A stretch of 64,000 nt of DNA from Chara braunii (lineage: Eukaryota; Streptophyta; Charophyceae; Charales; Characeae), in assembly GCA_003427395.1 (NCBI GenBank), contig BFEA01000313.1, positions 199,238 to 263,237 on the forward strand. The letters are read 5' to 3'. A program made the position numbers and the translations under genes. Below are positions 23,700 through 35,366 of the stretch, in pieces (the stretch's first letter is position 1; every line of letters starts with the position of its first letter). Below the pieces are notes generated by a model. That model was not told the origin of the DNA. It worked only from the letters and a program-made list of their open reading frames with translations, and did not search any database.

Positions 23700-24377
23700 C
23701 TATCGGCCAGCCACCGCACGGACCTCGTCCCTGTCTACAACCTTCCCATCAAGATCATGGGAGCTCGCATAGGCGTCAACCACATTGGCCACATCCCTGA
23801 GTTCTTGGCTATAGGGCAAAAATCTCTGGTCCAAGTACAACCCATATATCAGTTCGCACGTGTATCGTGCGTACCCCCATTCTCGCGCCCTCACAGCGGC
23901 TTCTGCTGCAACCTCTACCCTTTTCTGTCCCCCGAGACATTCTTCTACCAAAAATTCAGGCAGGCCGATTCGTAATGGGGCAGAAGGAATCCTAAACTCA
24001 TCGCCACGTTTGACTTCTACATGGGTCACCAATCGCTCTTCCCCTTCATAGACCCTGTCCCTTGGCCATTTTACCGCAGCTCCCTCAACGATTCTCAATG
24101 GCCTCGCAAGCAAGCTCCCACGTCCAAGTGTCAATTCAACCCCATGCTTGACCCAAAATGAGGATGATGAGTACAAGGTTACCCTCACGATCGCACAATC
24201 TTTATCATCATTAAAGTCGGACTCGATCCAAGTGAAAATACCCATGTCGATCAACGTACCCCACCAGGAAGAGATATACTCTCCTTCCTTGACTCTCCTC
24301 GGCAACGATACCTCGAGTCCATCTTCTTTTTTTACGGGCAAGGCCAAATTAGGATCTTCCTTTGCATAAGACATCAT
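23700..24377 (-). CDS. ORF1 of the giant-LTR element, unknown function
   Basis: A 225-residue open frame starting MMSYAKEDP. The start is supported because the second methionine and MSYAKED are conserved in the diverged copy at 3395. The protein is mixed alpha/beta-like and acidic, with no signal peptide, membrane segment or zinc motif. Recognisable blocks are an SSWWGTLID...WIESDF segment, CAIVRVTLYSSSSFWV, LLARPLRI.EGAA, THVEVKRGDEF and a C-terminal helix-rich part (YTCELIYGLYLDQRF). A distant relative is encoded at 41780-42347. It is the first frame after the LTR/PBS, upstream of gag, a position where Ogre-type elements also carry an extra ORF; I do not claim homology to that ORF. Could be an N-terminal Gag (matrix-like) segment or a novel accessory protein. 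Confidence 0.7.
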   Translation of the reverse strand: MMSYAKEDPNLALPVKKEDGLEVSLPRRVKEGEYISSWWGTLIDMGIFTWIESDFNDDKDCAIVRVTLYSSSSFWVKHGVELTLGRGSLLARPLRIVEGAAVKWPRDRVYEGEERLVTHVEVKRGDEFRIPSAPLRIGLPEFLVEECLGGQKRVEVAAEAAVRAREWGYARYTCELIYGLYLDQRFLPYSQELRDVANVVDAYASSHDLDGKVVDRDEVRAVAGR

Positions 24378-25994
24378 GAGTTGCCTTCGCTCTGGTCTGG
24401 GTTCTGCCCATCACAGAAAACGTCCAGCATACGCCTTTCGTTACCAGCTGACAATCGCGTTCGAACATCCTTACCCCTGAAGCCTTAACTCCAGATCATC
24501 TTTCACTAAAATTCATCATTTCCAGTGTTTACGGCCACCCAGCTTAGATGGAAAATAAAACTGGTAATATATCTCGATAATACTGCATCCGTAGATATCA
24601 ATTATTCGTAATTATAACACTCATGAAAAGCGATGTATTACCACAGCAACTGACAACAATAATACTCATAATAATCAAACATACACGAGCTAGTCAGTTA
24701 CTCAAAACATATACAAGTATCTCATACGACAGACCTATGTCAACAGGCATAACATATGATAGGCACATTATGATCAGGGATATGATTGTCAACATTTAAC
24801 ACTCTCAGACATAATTCTTGTGAGAGTACCACACTCTCTCCTCAGCCTTGACACCCATAAATCGATAATTGGACTTGAGACACTCGTATAAATCCTTGCA
24901 GACTGAATAGTCCAAATACATACTTCAGATACATGGCCCATGTAGATATTTCTGACATGGATAATTATCAGAGGAATATAATCATCAAGCACATAGCCTC
25001 ACACAATCAGACGTTAGGCAAGCTTACTCAGATAGTATCTGGCATATAGGAATGAGTTCAACATATCACTCAAATAAAATTGCCCTTAGATAGTTAGTCT
25101 CAAGTCCTTAGTTCCAACTCTTAGATTCAAGTGGATAGTCCAAACCTAGGAAGGGTTCAAGCGAAGATCTAACATCAAACACTACCCATTGCCCCATCAA
25201 AGGTAAGCAAAAATAGTTTAAGTGTTAACTCCTTCACTATTACTCTGACTGCCTCTAGGATCATATACCCTCCTTTAACAAAAAGCTTTCATGCAAATCT
25301 ACTACTTCCCGTAGTCCTTTCCATTGAGGTCATAGTACGGTGCTCAGTACACCCATTCACCGCTATATACGCCCAGCTCAAACACTTTGCGCGTGGCAGA
25401 CCTCACATTGTCATGGCTATGTAACCGAAACAACCGCTTAGAACCCAGACTCAGGGATCCCATATCTAAATTCATAAAGCCTTTGGCCTTCTTAACCCAA
25501 CTTTCCTCGAATTCCCTTGATGACCTCTAACATAATAGGCTTCCTTTTCTCATCCTATGCCTCGCCCTAAAGCCAAAGTACCCTATTACTCTCTTGACCA
25601 CTCGGGTAACTCCCCTTAGCCATAATGGGTACCTTATGAGGCTAACTCCCTCAACCAACATGCCCAGTCACATTGGCATCATCTCATTTTACCTCAACCA
25701 TATCAATTAGGCAAAGCATCGTCCGAGCCAATCAACTATCAGGGTCAAAAACGGTACTCAACTCCAACTGCCATCATGCTCGTCAGGGTACGTACGTTCA
25801 TAGTCAAAACTTATCTCTCTCACGCCATCCTCACTGCACTAACCAGAACCCACTCACACAATCCGCCCTCACTCGCTTTCTATCCAACATCTTCAATCGA
25901 TTAACCATAAAGCCCCAAAACTTCTCACCTTGCCTAGTTATTACATTCCTATACCCGGATGTCGTTCCACCAGGGACAACGGCAGGCAACCGTT
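24378..25994 (-). other. Untranslated leader of element 3
   Basis: About 1.6 kb of AT-rich, stop-dense sequence between PBS and ORF1, partly alignable with 3399-5611. No gene seen. In an LTR element this segment would hold the packaging signal. Confidence 0.6.
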
Positions 25995-26013
25995 ATCCCC
26001 GGCAACGGCGCCA
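25995..26013 (-). promoter_or_regulatory. Primer-binding site for tRNA-Asp
   Basis: The plus strand reads ATCCCCGGCAACGGCGCCA, identical to the 3' end (including CCA) of plant tRNA-Asp(GUC) as I know it. On the minus strand this gives TGGCGCCGTTGCCGGGGAT two bases after the LTR terminus GCTCGACA. It fixes the orientation of the element (minus strand) and identifies 26016-32061 as a 5' LTR. tRNA-Asp priming is known for Athila-type Gypsy elements. Confidence 0.95.
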
Positions 26014-28369
26014 CCTGTCGAGCGCATCGGTCCGACACCACACCAGGGCAGCGCGGGACCCTCCCAGCCACGTCATGCAGGAGTTGGTCTAAATCCTCGT
26101 CGCGAGTATACATGGAGCTTCCGCAAGCCGCTCTGGCCGAGTGCGCTAGCCATACCTCCCGCGAACTCCTACGACAGGATAGGGCCTACGCGAGGCACGA
26201 CTTACCTCCACCTTACGGGAGTTGTCACCTCCCTTCGGTGGGTGTATCCCCGCCAAGCTACCAGTCCACAGTACGAAGGCTAATTAGTTGCAATCGCAGA
26301 GGGGGACCAGCCGAGGGTGTTTCTCGTTCGCTATAGCATAGGGGGTACGTGCGGTAATACGCCTCTATCGGACCCGCACGCGAATCGACATCTTGGGAGC
26401 GCTGAAGTCCCAAACGCGACTCGGTGTCGGTCGACTAGGACATATCCCACTCACCATGCATACACCACACTACAAACACAAAAATAAAACGCACACACAC
26501 ACCTCAAACTACGGGACAACACTCCTAATCCCTTAGTAGCCATCCCATAACTTTCCGACGCGGAAATCGGATAGGCGACACCCGCGAGACTTAGTATAAA
26601 ACCGCGCGGACGCAGGGCCTACTCACATCGACTAGCAATGCAAATGTACGCAAGCAGTCGCAATGATGGCGTACTATATAGTACCCATACTCATGCGGCC
26701 CTCGCTAATCTCGAGGGTCGCATTCGACACTCAAGTGTCGGCTGACACGCGCCTTGAGGGTTAATCTCTCGACGCTGGACAACCGCCACGGGCGGTTGAA
26801 AACCACACCCTCTTCTGCACCGTGCGGAGAGTGGGTGGTACACAGGTTCATGCCTGTGGTGGCAATCGTCCTTTATCGCCCTAAAGACCAGCTCCATCCT
26901 CTAGGGCCTGAAGAGAAGTCAAGGGGTTTGACGTTGACAGCTATCACGGACTACAACGTCCAACTATAAAAATATCTAAAAAACAAAGGATAAAAAAAGA
27001 CCCCCCTTTTCTCTAAATAACATGACCTGTTTAACCCTTACGCATGGTCACAGCAGGTCGCGCGAACGCTCAGAGCATATGTGTGTACATATATAAATGA
27101 GGGTTTTTTAATATAGGACGGTCACTTCTCACAGTCACAGTGGAAGTCCTCTCAGTCATGTATATATGTAATCGCAGGCAGTCACATCCAAAGTCCGAAC
27201 CACAAACATACATGCAATCACATTAGAAATCCAACAAAAGTTCACGCACTACACGGGGTCAACTTCAACCATTCTCTACGCTCATACCCCTCGCTTTAAC
27301 CATACAAACCTCACTCATGTGCAACTCCCTAAAATAAATACTCGGTACTTTTGTTAAATGACCATTCAATAAGGTCTGGGTGAAAACACAATGAAACAAT
27401 TCAAACCACATGGCTAAAGCCTTTAGGTTGAGTGACAAGAATGGATTGGAGTTGAATCGTAAACCGATGAATCGGCAACTGACCTGTTATCAGTGATAAC
27501 AGAAGATGATCCTCATAGGATCAAGCTGAAACTAGTCCAAATTCTGAATCAAACGGTCAAGAGAACATGTAACACAAGACAGGCCTATGCCCAGGTTAAA
27601 CCTATAAGTCCTTGGAGAATAATCCCCATATCACGATTTCATTCAAAATCTTTCTAATTGACTAAGCCTGAATCTACTGCTAAGCAATGCTCAAGCAAAG
27701 GTAGACCTTGGCATGATCTCCCCTCCACAGGGTGGATCGTCAAAATTGCCACCTGTCAAAATATAAACCTATCTCTTTTAAACTAAGAAAATTTCGGCAG
27801 TACTCCCTACAGGAAAAACGCCTTTCCAGAATTTATATCAGCCTGAATATGAAAACAGAGATAGCCTTTAACCTTCCAAAGTCCAATTTTGTCTAACTCC
27901 CTAAATTAGCAAAAATTTGGGCAGCACTCCCTTTAGAAAAGGGGACTTTTCATATTTTTACTAAACCATATATGAACTTTAGACAAGTTAAACTTTGAAA
28001 AGTCAAAAAGTCGACCAACTCCTTAGATTTGCAGAAATTTCAGCAGCGCTTTTCGTAGAGAAAGTAACTTACCAAATTTTATACAAAGCCAAGTATAACA
28101 AAAGATCCCAGAAAATGCAAGAATTGATCTAAGTAAAAAAACTTAGCTCAGAAAATGCAGGAATCGAACTAACTCATATCGCTCTAGCACGTGGTGAGTT
28201 TCTAAAGCAACTACCTATCGACTGAAATACAGACTACGCAGTGACCTCACTAAGTCACATGCAAGACCAAACCACAAAGGTAAGTACTCTCCCCATCCCA
28301 AAGTCAACTTAGCAAACAATAGTTCATAGTCTTTCAATGCTTTACCCCTTTATACCCAACTTCCACAGG

Positions 28370-29307
28370 GCATAAGGTCAGGAAACCCGAACTTATGGAA
28401 TGAACCTTACCTTAGCCAGGCCTAAAGTCAGGCCACCCAAACGTATGGAATAAGCCCTACTTAGCCAAAGTATACACAAACACAGCGCACAACACCTTTT
28501 TTCTTCTTTGGGCGTACGATTACACAATTTTAGTCGCCCTGAACTATTTAAGTAGCCATATTATATATATCTTTATGAACTTAATCTTCAAAGCGGGCGT
28601 AGGACTGAGCCATTCACCTTAGAAACAATGCTCATTCGGCCCAGGTTACCTTCAGTTATACTCTTAATTATACTCTCTTAAGGTTGTGATAGGCTATAGT
28701 CAAACCACCTAAACTTATAAAACAGTTTGATTAGCTTGTTCATAGATAGAATAATAATAAAATATAGCCAAATTATAACTTTTGGGTTCCAGCATGTGCG
28801 GGTTTTGAGTCAGACCACATGAACTTACAGAACAGTCCGACTCTCTGCCTGGTTCGTTCTTCTCTGATCCAATCTATGTGTGGCATTGGGCTAGACAACC
28901 TAAACTTATAGAATGGTCTACTCTTTGTCAAGTTCATTACCTCATAATAAAACAGGAAGGGGCTGAGCCATCTAAACTTATAGAAACGCTCAGACTTCCT
29001 CGTTCAGAACCAAATAAACAGAGGAAAACCAAAATAATCAAGGCACCTGGACTTACAGAACGCACTTGGCCCTTGAAAAAAGTCAATCACAAGCAGCCCA
29101 CGTACGTCAGAGCAACCAGACCACCTAAACTTATAGAACAGCCTAGTTCTCAAGGCAATCCCACAACACTAGGTCTCTCCTAACTTATGGGGACATCCCA
29201 ACCTCCAGAGCAATCAGACCACATAAACTTATAGAACCGTCTGACGCTCCAGACTATCCAAAATAAACAAAGCACTGGGTCTCCCCAAACTTATTGGGAC
29301 TTCCCAG
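28370..29307. repeat. Variable-stem, constant-loop hairpin array (5' LTR)
   Basis: The same set of units as at 14655-15594. Stems include TCAAAC/GTTTGA (28700-28705 with 28725-28730; TCAGAC/GTCTGA in the sister LTR, a compensated pair), GAGTCAGAC/GTCCGACTC (28807-28815 with 28835-28843, one mismatch), TAGAC/GTCTA (28892-28896 with 28916-28920), CTGAGC/GCTCAG (28963-28968 with 28988-28993), TCAGAC/GTCTGA (29214-29219 with 29239-29244) and CTGGG/CCCAG (29275-29279 with 29303-29307). The unit at 29114-29148 has lost two pairs. Confidence 0.85.
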
Positions 29308-31049
29308 CCTCAATGACCCATTCAAACCTCATGCAAAACTGCCTTCCTCCTACCCTTTCCCCGAGATACAATTCTCTTTTGTTCACAATCTGCCTTCTGG
29401 CAATCAACAAAACTGAAACTGAGATTGCACAAGCATTCTTTTATTTAGTCTGATTCATATTCTGAAAGTCAAACCAAAAAGTCAAAGTAGGGTTGCATGC
29501 CATATACTAAGTCAAAACATGCAATGGGTAGTATAGATATGGCTATAATCTGGGTTTATAGAGGGGGAATGGAAGGTTACCTTACAATTCCCTGCCTCCA
29601 GAATTCCTCCTTAGTTCCGGCAGAGCTCTCGCAATCGGTGGGGTAACCTCCCACGTAGGCCTTCCTGCAGTCCTACGGGTTGCAACCCCACCTGCCGCCT
29701 TCCTCTTAGATCAAGACTAGATTTAGAGTAAGAAAGACGGAAGGAGGCGGATTTGAGACTTTCAGATCCAAGAAGGGTGCTCTCAGACTCACGCGAGAGG
29801 GCCTTCATTCCTTGATTCGCTTGAGGGCCCCGCAATGGTAGCCAGGATGCATTGCAGCCCAGTCGACCCGCAATCAAACTGCTGAAAACAGACCGTCCTG
29901 ACGAACTTTCAGAACCGTAGCGGTATCCCCTCTCGCCACCACTCTTCCAAGCTGCGACAGCGGCTTTTCCCTTCGATCCGACCACTTCCCTCACACTTTA
30001 TTAGAACAGCAGCTAGACGCACACTAAAACCCCAAAAAGGAGCCCAGTTCATGCAACAAAACGGTATGACAAGGTTAAGTGCACGCCAACCGCTCCTGCA
30101 GAAAGCCCAGGCAAGACAAAATGCAGGGCGGAAACCAGCTGAGCACCACCGGATATTGCGGCAGCCAAGATGCACAGTCGGCGCAGCATCGAACTCCTCT
30201 TACACAATCCGATCACTCCCTCAGCCTTATAATTCTTCTTGGCCGCCGTGTAACCAGCCGGACAATATCCGAGCCCCGCCAGTAGGTACAATGCCCAGTG
30301 GCTCCTTCCCCGCTATCCCCTTTCGATGCTTGAACAACACACTGGCCGACCCGCCTGATTCACCTCCCCTGCGACTGGCTTTGCAGTTGCCTTACACGGT
30401 GCATCGGTTAGTACCTCAGTTGGTGGCAGATCTTCTAGTAAGTAGCAATCTACAACAGCACAGCAGCTCCTGGACTAGTCGTGGCACTCCGTTCCTTCTC
30501 CTCTATGCACTTCCCTTTCCAACCGCTTGACACACCCAGACCGCTGGGCTGGTCAGCGCACTAGCTCAAACGGGTACGTTTCTAACACTGCGGCCCGCTG
30601 TCCCGCTACTCCGCTCGCTAAAGTCTGCCAATCCTTCCACCAACATGCAGTCTATCGATTCTTCCTAAGTGGGCGAAGTACCGGCCAATAGGTAAGTCTT
30701 CAACACAATTGTCCGCCCACCGCAAGTCCCCACAGAGACGATGACAGAAATCGAACGAACCTTTCGCTGAAACCCGGCTTCATACGTGGCCACTTCCGGC
30801 TCTCCTTGGGCGCAGCCCCTTCTCCGTACGATAGGATAAACAACTCGCGGACCAACCAGGTTAGCTTCCTATCCTTGGCACGCTCCTCCTTGCTACCCGC
30901 ATTATCAGGGTGGGCAGACACGAATGAACCTTCCACTAGAACCTTGGAAGGATACACTGCCGTGTAATCGTGTGCAACCCCCACCTGCCATTACTTGTGC
31001 ATTGCGCGACTCCCGACTCTCATCACACAGAAACTAACACTCTAACGAA

Positions 31050-31510
31050 AAAACTAACCTTGCCAACAAGCTCTTCCGGGGCTAAAACCTCCAAAACGAG
31101 TTCTCCCTCGCCCGTTTTTGCTAAGAACCGGGCGAGATCCGTATCTCTCCACCTTTTTTCTCGTCCACTCCGCCATAGCCTAATGCTGGCTTTTTCTTCA
31201 CTAACTTTTAATCTACTAACTTTTAACCACATCTAACTACAAAATTGGGGTCGCCAGGGCTAAAAAACCCCGGTTCGGGCCCCCCCTCACCCGTTTTCGT
31301 CGAGGAACGGGCGAGATCAACGGTTTTACCCTTATTCCTTCCTTACCCGTCGCCATATCTTCGTGCAGCTCATCTTTTATTCTAGCTCCCTAAGCACTAA
31401 CTCCCTCGCCAATCTAACTTCACCATCGCGTTTGCCCAGTCCACAAACGTAAAGAACGCCTTCTTCCTCGCCCGATTTCAATAAGGATCGGGCGAGCCAG
31501 GCTTCCCCGA
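31050..31510. repeat. U3 hairpins of the 5' LTR
   Basis: Counterparts of the hairpins at 17370-17759. CTCGCCCGTT...AACCGGGCGAG lies at 31107-31136 and CTCACCCGTT...AACGGGCGAG at 31286-31315. A perfect 10-bp stem CTCGCCCGAT (31467-31476) pairs with ATCGGGCGAG (31487-31496). Spacing is about 180 bases. Confidence 0.8.
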
Positions 31511-33659
31511 CTGCGCCCGGCTCGCTCGCTGCCATCTCCGCTCCCGCCCTGCATGCATCCAGCGCCACCCCGGTCCGGATTCATCTGCCCTTCTCTGCCA
31601 CCCCGTCGGCTCCGTCCTCTCCTTTAACTCTCCGTTTTCTCTCCCCGGTCCATTCCCTCCTTTGCGTTATTCAATGCGTTATAGCGGCCCCTACAGATAC
31701 AGGCCGGCGCCCAGTGATCAAGGAAATTGAAACCTGCTACACGTAAAAACTACTTACCCGTTGAAACAGTCCGCCCGTCAGCTCCTGGTGTTGGAACGCC
31801 CGATCAACGCCCGGCTGTTCGGGCCAGCCCGTCACTACCGTGGGCAGGAGGGCGCTCGCCTGATGTGGGTCGCTGTTATAGTAACGCCCCTCGAGTCGAG
31901 ATTTTCAGAGACCGGGGTCAGTGGCGGGTTCCAAGTGTACCGCCCTGTGGCCCATCGCCCTTCAGTCTCTCAACGGTTGAAGAACTTTGAAGACCGACAT
32001 GGGGAGGGGTCCCCCACGATCCGCAGCTTGCCGAGGCGTCGCTGCAATCTCCAAACAACGTTGTCACGCGAGGCGGTCCCGCACCCCGCTGAGAGCGCAG
32101 AACCTCACGGTCGTGTCACGCAGGATATATTCCTGAAAAAGATTCAGTCACCACCCTAACCGTGCGCGCATGCTATACCTCTCACGACACCCCACAACAG
32201 GACGGGGAGCCGCGAGGTACAACTTATCTCTACCCGAGGGACTGTCACCACCCTCAGGTAGGCGTATCCCTGCTGAGCTACCGGCCCACGTGCGAAGGCT
32301 TTTACATGCCTTTGTAGAGGTAGGTCGGCCAAGGACGTTTGCTCGATCGCTGTAGCATAAAATAGGGTACTCGCGGTAAGACGCCTAGAACTGACCCGTC
32401 GGATATTCAGGTCAAACTTTTAAAAGACAGTCTATTTCCGCTACTGCGTTATGTAATATTCTCTTGACAATTATCAATCAAATCATCTTTCTACTAAAGA
32501 GCGTCCTATCTTTCTTAACAGGTTATGACTTCGTTGAACATCAGAATAGTATAGAAGTTAAGTTGGACATATGATGAATATGAAAGTATTACCGTCGAGA
32601 ACCCTTCCCACATTCACAAGTGTTGTGTGTTCGAGACTCTTCAACAGACCAGGTCCAGTTCAATCCAAAATCATGCACAAAACAGACCTGCACAGAATAA
32701 TGCAAAGACAGTTCACATGCCATGCACTAACGGCATCAACCACCAACCATTGACATTGTCCCTCACTTCCCAAACCATGTGTGACAGCCGTATCTTTCCT
32801 GAGACGTAAGCCCAGCCCCCTCACATTTCTTCAAAGGACCCTTGAGAGTGAGTGACCAGGACCATTTAGGCAATGACCACAGGTGACAGTTTTACTAACC
32901 ACAGGGTTTGATTTTAGAGGTGGGTATCAAGTCGAATGGGGGAAAAGTTGAATCGGTAATAACCGACCTGTTATCGAGAGACAACAGAAATTTGGGTCAT
33001 TTCCGTAGAACCTCTTCCTTGAAATGCAGTAGATAAACAAGGACCTGCACACACACAAGTCAACAAAGATTCAACACCCCCACTCGATTTCCCACATATT
33101 GATATCCAAGGGTCAAGCCCTTAGACATGGGTAGTGAGCTCTGGGATCGACATCACAGGTCTAACTCCTAACGTCTATTCCCACAACCCTACCCTGAGCC
33201 GTCTGTCACTATCTCCTTTTCTCTCGAGGAGTCTCATGCCTGTGTCCTTGGTCATCTTTTAGGGAAACTCGTGTCTACCCTATACTCTCAGTCCTTGCAT
33301 TTTCTCTCTTGGAGATAAGCGCACCGTCTTGGCGCTTATGTTAGATGAATCATAACTCATTGGTCGTTGTGGCTTTCCATCTGAAAGTCGTGGATGGTTA
33401 TGGACTACGCGGTGGTTCTTAAGCTTCTTTCTCCAGCGGTCCTAACATACTACCTTGTTCCCTTTTCAGATATACAAAGACCTTGCCCCAACAGGAGGAT
33501 TGTTCTTTCCTTTCTCTTCTATTTGTGTTAACATAAGTAGTAGGCTGATTCAGACATGAATCTCTTGCTACTTAATCAATACCAAGTAATCTGTTAGTCG
33601 ATCAGACAATCGAGGAAGTAATACATGAGTATTTGATACCCTCTTTAGTTTCCCTCAAT

Positions 33660-34260
33660 GTATACATAAGATCTGCTCAGAGTAACAGGATAACTCACAC
33701 ATGAGCATCCTTCCTACAACAAATAGTTGAGGCTCCTACAGAAGCACCCCACTACTTGTTTTAGCTATCATTCTGAAGGATCTTGACGTCATCCCCTCCC
33801 CAGAGGTTAATAACGGTCTGCGTGAATAATAGGCAACCCGCACAAGAGCCCCCTACTATCCCATGACAAGGTCCTCCTCATGAGTGCATTAGGATAATCC
33901 TAACAAGGGTATCTTGTTGCCCTTCTGAAGCTGACCGTCCTGAGACCGGGTTAGTTTGGACAAAAGACGAGTGTTTAGGGTATTCTTACAGGAGTATCCT
34001 CTTAGCGAGTTGGTACAGAATCAAGTTAGTAATAGACAGACCCCAACAGGAGCCCCTCTACTACTTTCCCTGGGTAATGAGTAGTCCAACCGTTAAACAA
34101 GTAATAGGGTGACGCCTACAGAAGCCTCCCCTCTACCGGTTTCGTGGTCGGAGTATCAGAAGGTAAGTAAGCTAGGAAAGAAAGAGTAGAAATGTGATCT
34201 CCTACTCTTTTGCAGATTGTTAGTCATCCTTAGACTCGAGCGTGTGAAGAGGACGACCCT
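33660..34260. repeat. Degenerate ACAGGAGCCCC-type repeats
   Basis: Recurring phrases such as ACAGGAGCCCCTCTACTACTT, CCTACAGAAGC and CTCACACATGAG occur at irregular spacing through this stretch. CTCA-CACA-TGAG is a small palindrome also present near 34405, 35345 and 35407. Confidence 0.5.
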
Positions 34261-34302
34261 CCCTGGAGCCTTCCTTATTATTTTGTAAAAGTCAGACCCC
34301 TC

Positions 34303-35366
34303 TTCCTGTCATGACGACAGTCGATCCGGTAGATGGTCATAAGTCAATGTTAGAAATCCTTCCCCGTCACGACGACAACCGATCTGGGAAGGTAGTGAGG
34401 CAACTCACACATGAGTGCCTAAGTTAGCTCATAGTCAGTGTCAGAACCCTCCTCCCGTCACGACGATAGCCGATCTGGTAGAGAGTACCTATTTTAGTTC
34501 ATAAGTATTTTGCTTGTACCCTCATCCCATCACGACGACATCCGATGCGGTAGAGAGTAGTTAGATTAGTTCGTAAGTTTGGGTTTGTACCCTCGTCCCA
34601 TCACAATGACAGTCGATCCGGTAGAGAGCCCATATTTAGTTTATGAGTTATAGTCATATACCCCCTTCCCGATACGACGACAGTCGTTACGGTAGAGAGT
34701 ACCTACTTTAGTTTATAAGTTATTGCTGGTATCCTCCTCCCATCTCGACGACAGCCGATCTGGTAGAGAGTTCTTACTTTAGTCCATAAGTATTTGTTCG
34801 TACCCTCGTCCCATCACGACGACAGCCGATCCGGTAGAAAGTACTTAGATTAGTTCGCATGAGTTTGTTTGTACTCTCGTTCCATCACGACGATAGTCGT
34901 TCTGGTAGAGAGCACTTAGATTAGGTTATATGTGTTAGTTCGTGCTCTCGTCCCATCACGACGACAACCGATCCGGTAGAGAGTACTAAGATTAGTTCAT
35001 AAGTGATTGTTTCTATTCGAGTCCCGTCACGACGACAGTCGTTCCGGTAGAGAGTACGTAGATTAGCTCATATGTATTTGTTTGTACCCTCGTCCCATGA
35101 CGACGACAGTCGATCCGGTAGAGAGCGCCTGGACTAATTCATAAGTATTTGTTAGTACTATCTTTACGATACGACGACAGTCGTTACGGTAGAGAGCACC
35201 TAATTTAGTTCCTAGGTTATTGTTAGAACCCCCTTCCCATCACGACGATAGTCGATCCGGTAGATAGTTCCTAATTAATTTCATGAGTTATTGTTAGACA
35301 CATTTGCCCTTCACGACGACAGTCGATCTGGCAGATAGCAAGGTAACTCACACATGAGTACCTAAG
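34303..35366. repeat. About 71-bp tandem repeat array (about 15 units) with palindromic cores
   Basis: Each unit contains CATCACGACGACAGTCGATCC or a variant, including the small palindrome CGAC-GACA-GTCG, followed by GGTAGAGAG and an AT-rich TTAGATTAGTTCATAAGT stretch. Between successive cores a second inverted repeat can form, best at 34908-34915 (GAGAGCAC) with 34942-34949 (GTGCTCTC). The array sits where the other LTR copies carry the AAACTTATGGAACA hairpins. Confidence 0.85.

Larger units (their letters stand above)
12301..32061 (-). mobile_element. Element 3: giant-LTR, gag-only retroelement
   Basis: Read on the minus strand: 5' LTR 32061-26016 (its outer about 1 kb missing), PBS 26013-25995, leader, ORF1 24377-23700, CCHC gag-like ORF 23183-21813, about 2.4 kb without coding, 3' LTR 19381-12301 (inner end clipped by the inverted junction). 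The two LTRs are visibly closer to each other than either is to 5633-11566, which is why I pair them. The internal region is about 6.6 kb with no RT, protease, RNase H or integrase motif. The architecture matches non-autonomous TR-GAG elements. A tRNA-Asp PBS is known from Athila-type Ty3/Gypsy elements. No purine tract is obvious next to 19382, so the 3' LTR pairing is inference. Confidence 0.65.
26016..32061 (-). mobile_element. Giant 5' LTR of element 3 (6.0 kb, outer end lost)
   Basis: The terminus GCTCGACA at 26016 abuts the PBS. The sequence aligns with 12301-18320 and then departs at about 32055, where another LTR terminus begins at 32062. About 1 kb of the outer (U3) end present in the 3' LTR is therefore absent. 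No gene is supported in it; the open frames between 29.6 and 31 kb have counterparts in the other LTR but no protein-like conservation that I can see. Confidence 0.85.

Noticed and set aside
25995-26013. tRNA-Asp gene
   Set aside because: Only the 3' 19 bases match, next to an LTR terminus; it is a primer-binding site.
34303-35366. 71-bp array as CRISPR or centromeric satellite
   Set aside because: No unique spacers and too few units for a centromere; it lies within an LTR-derived block.
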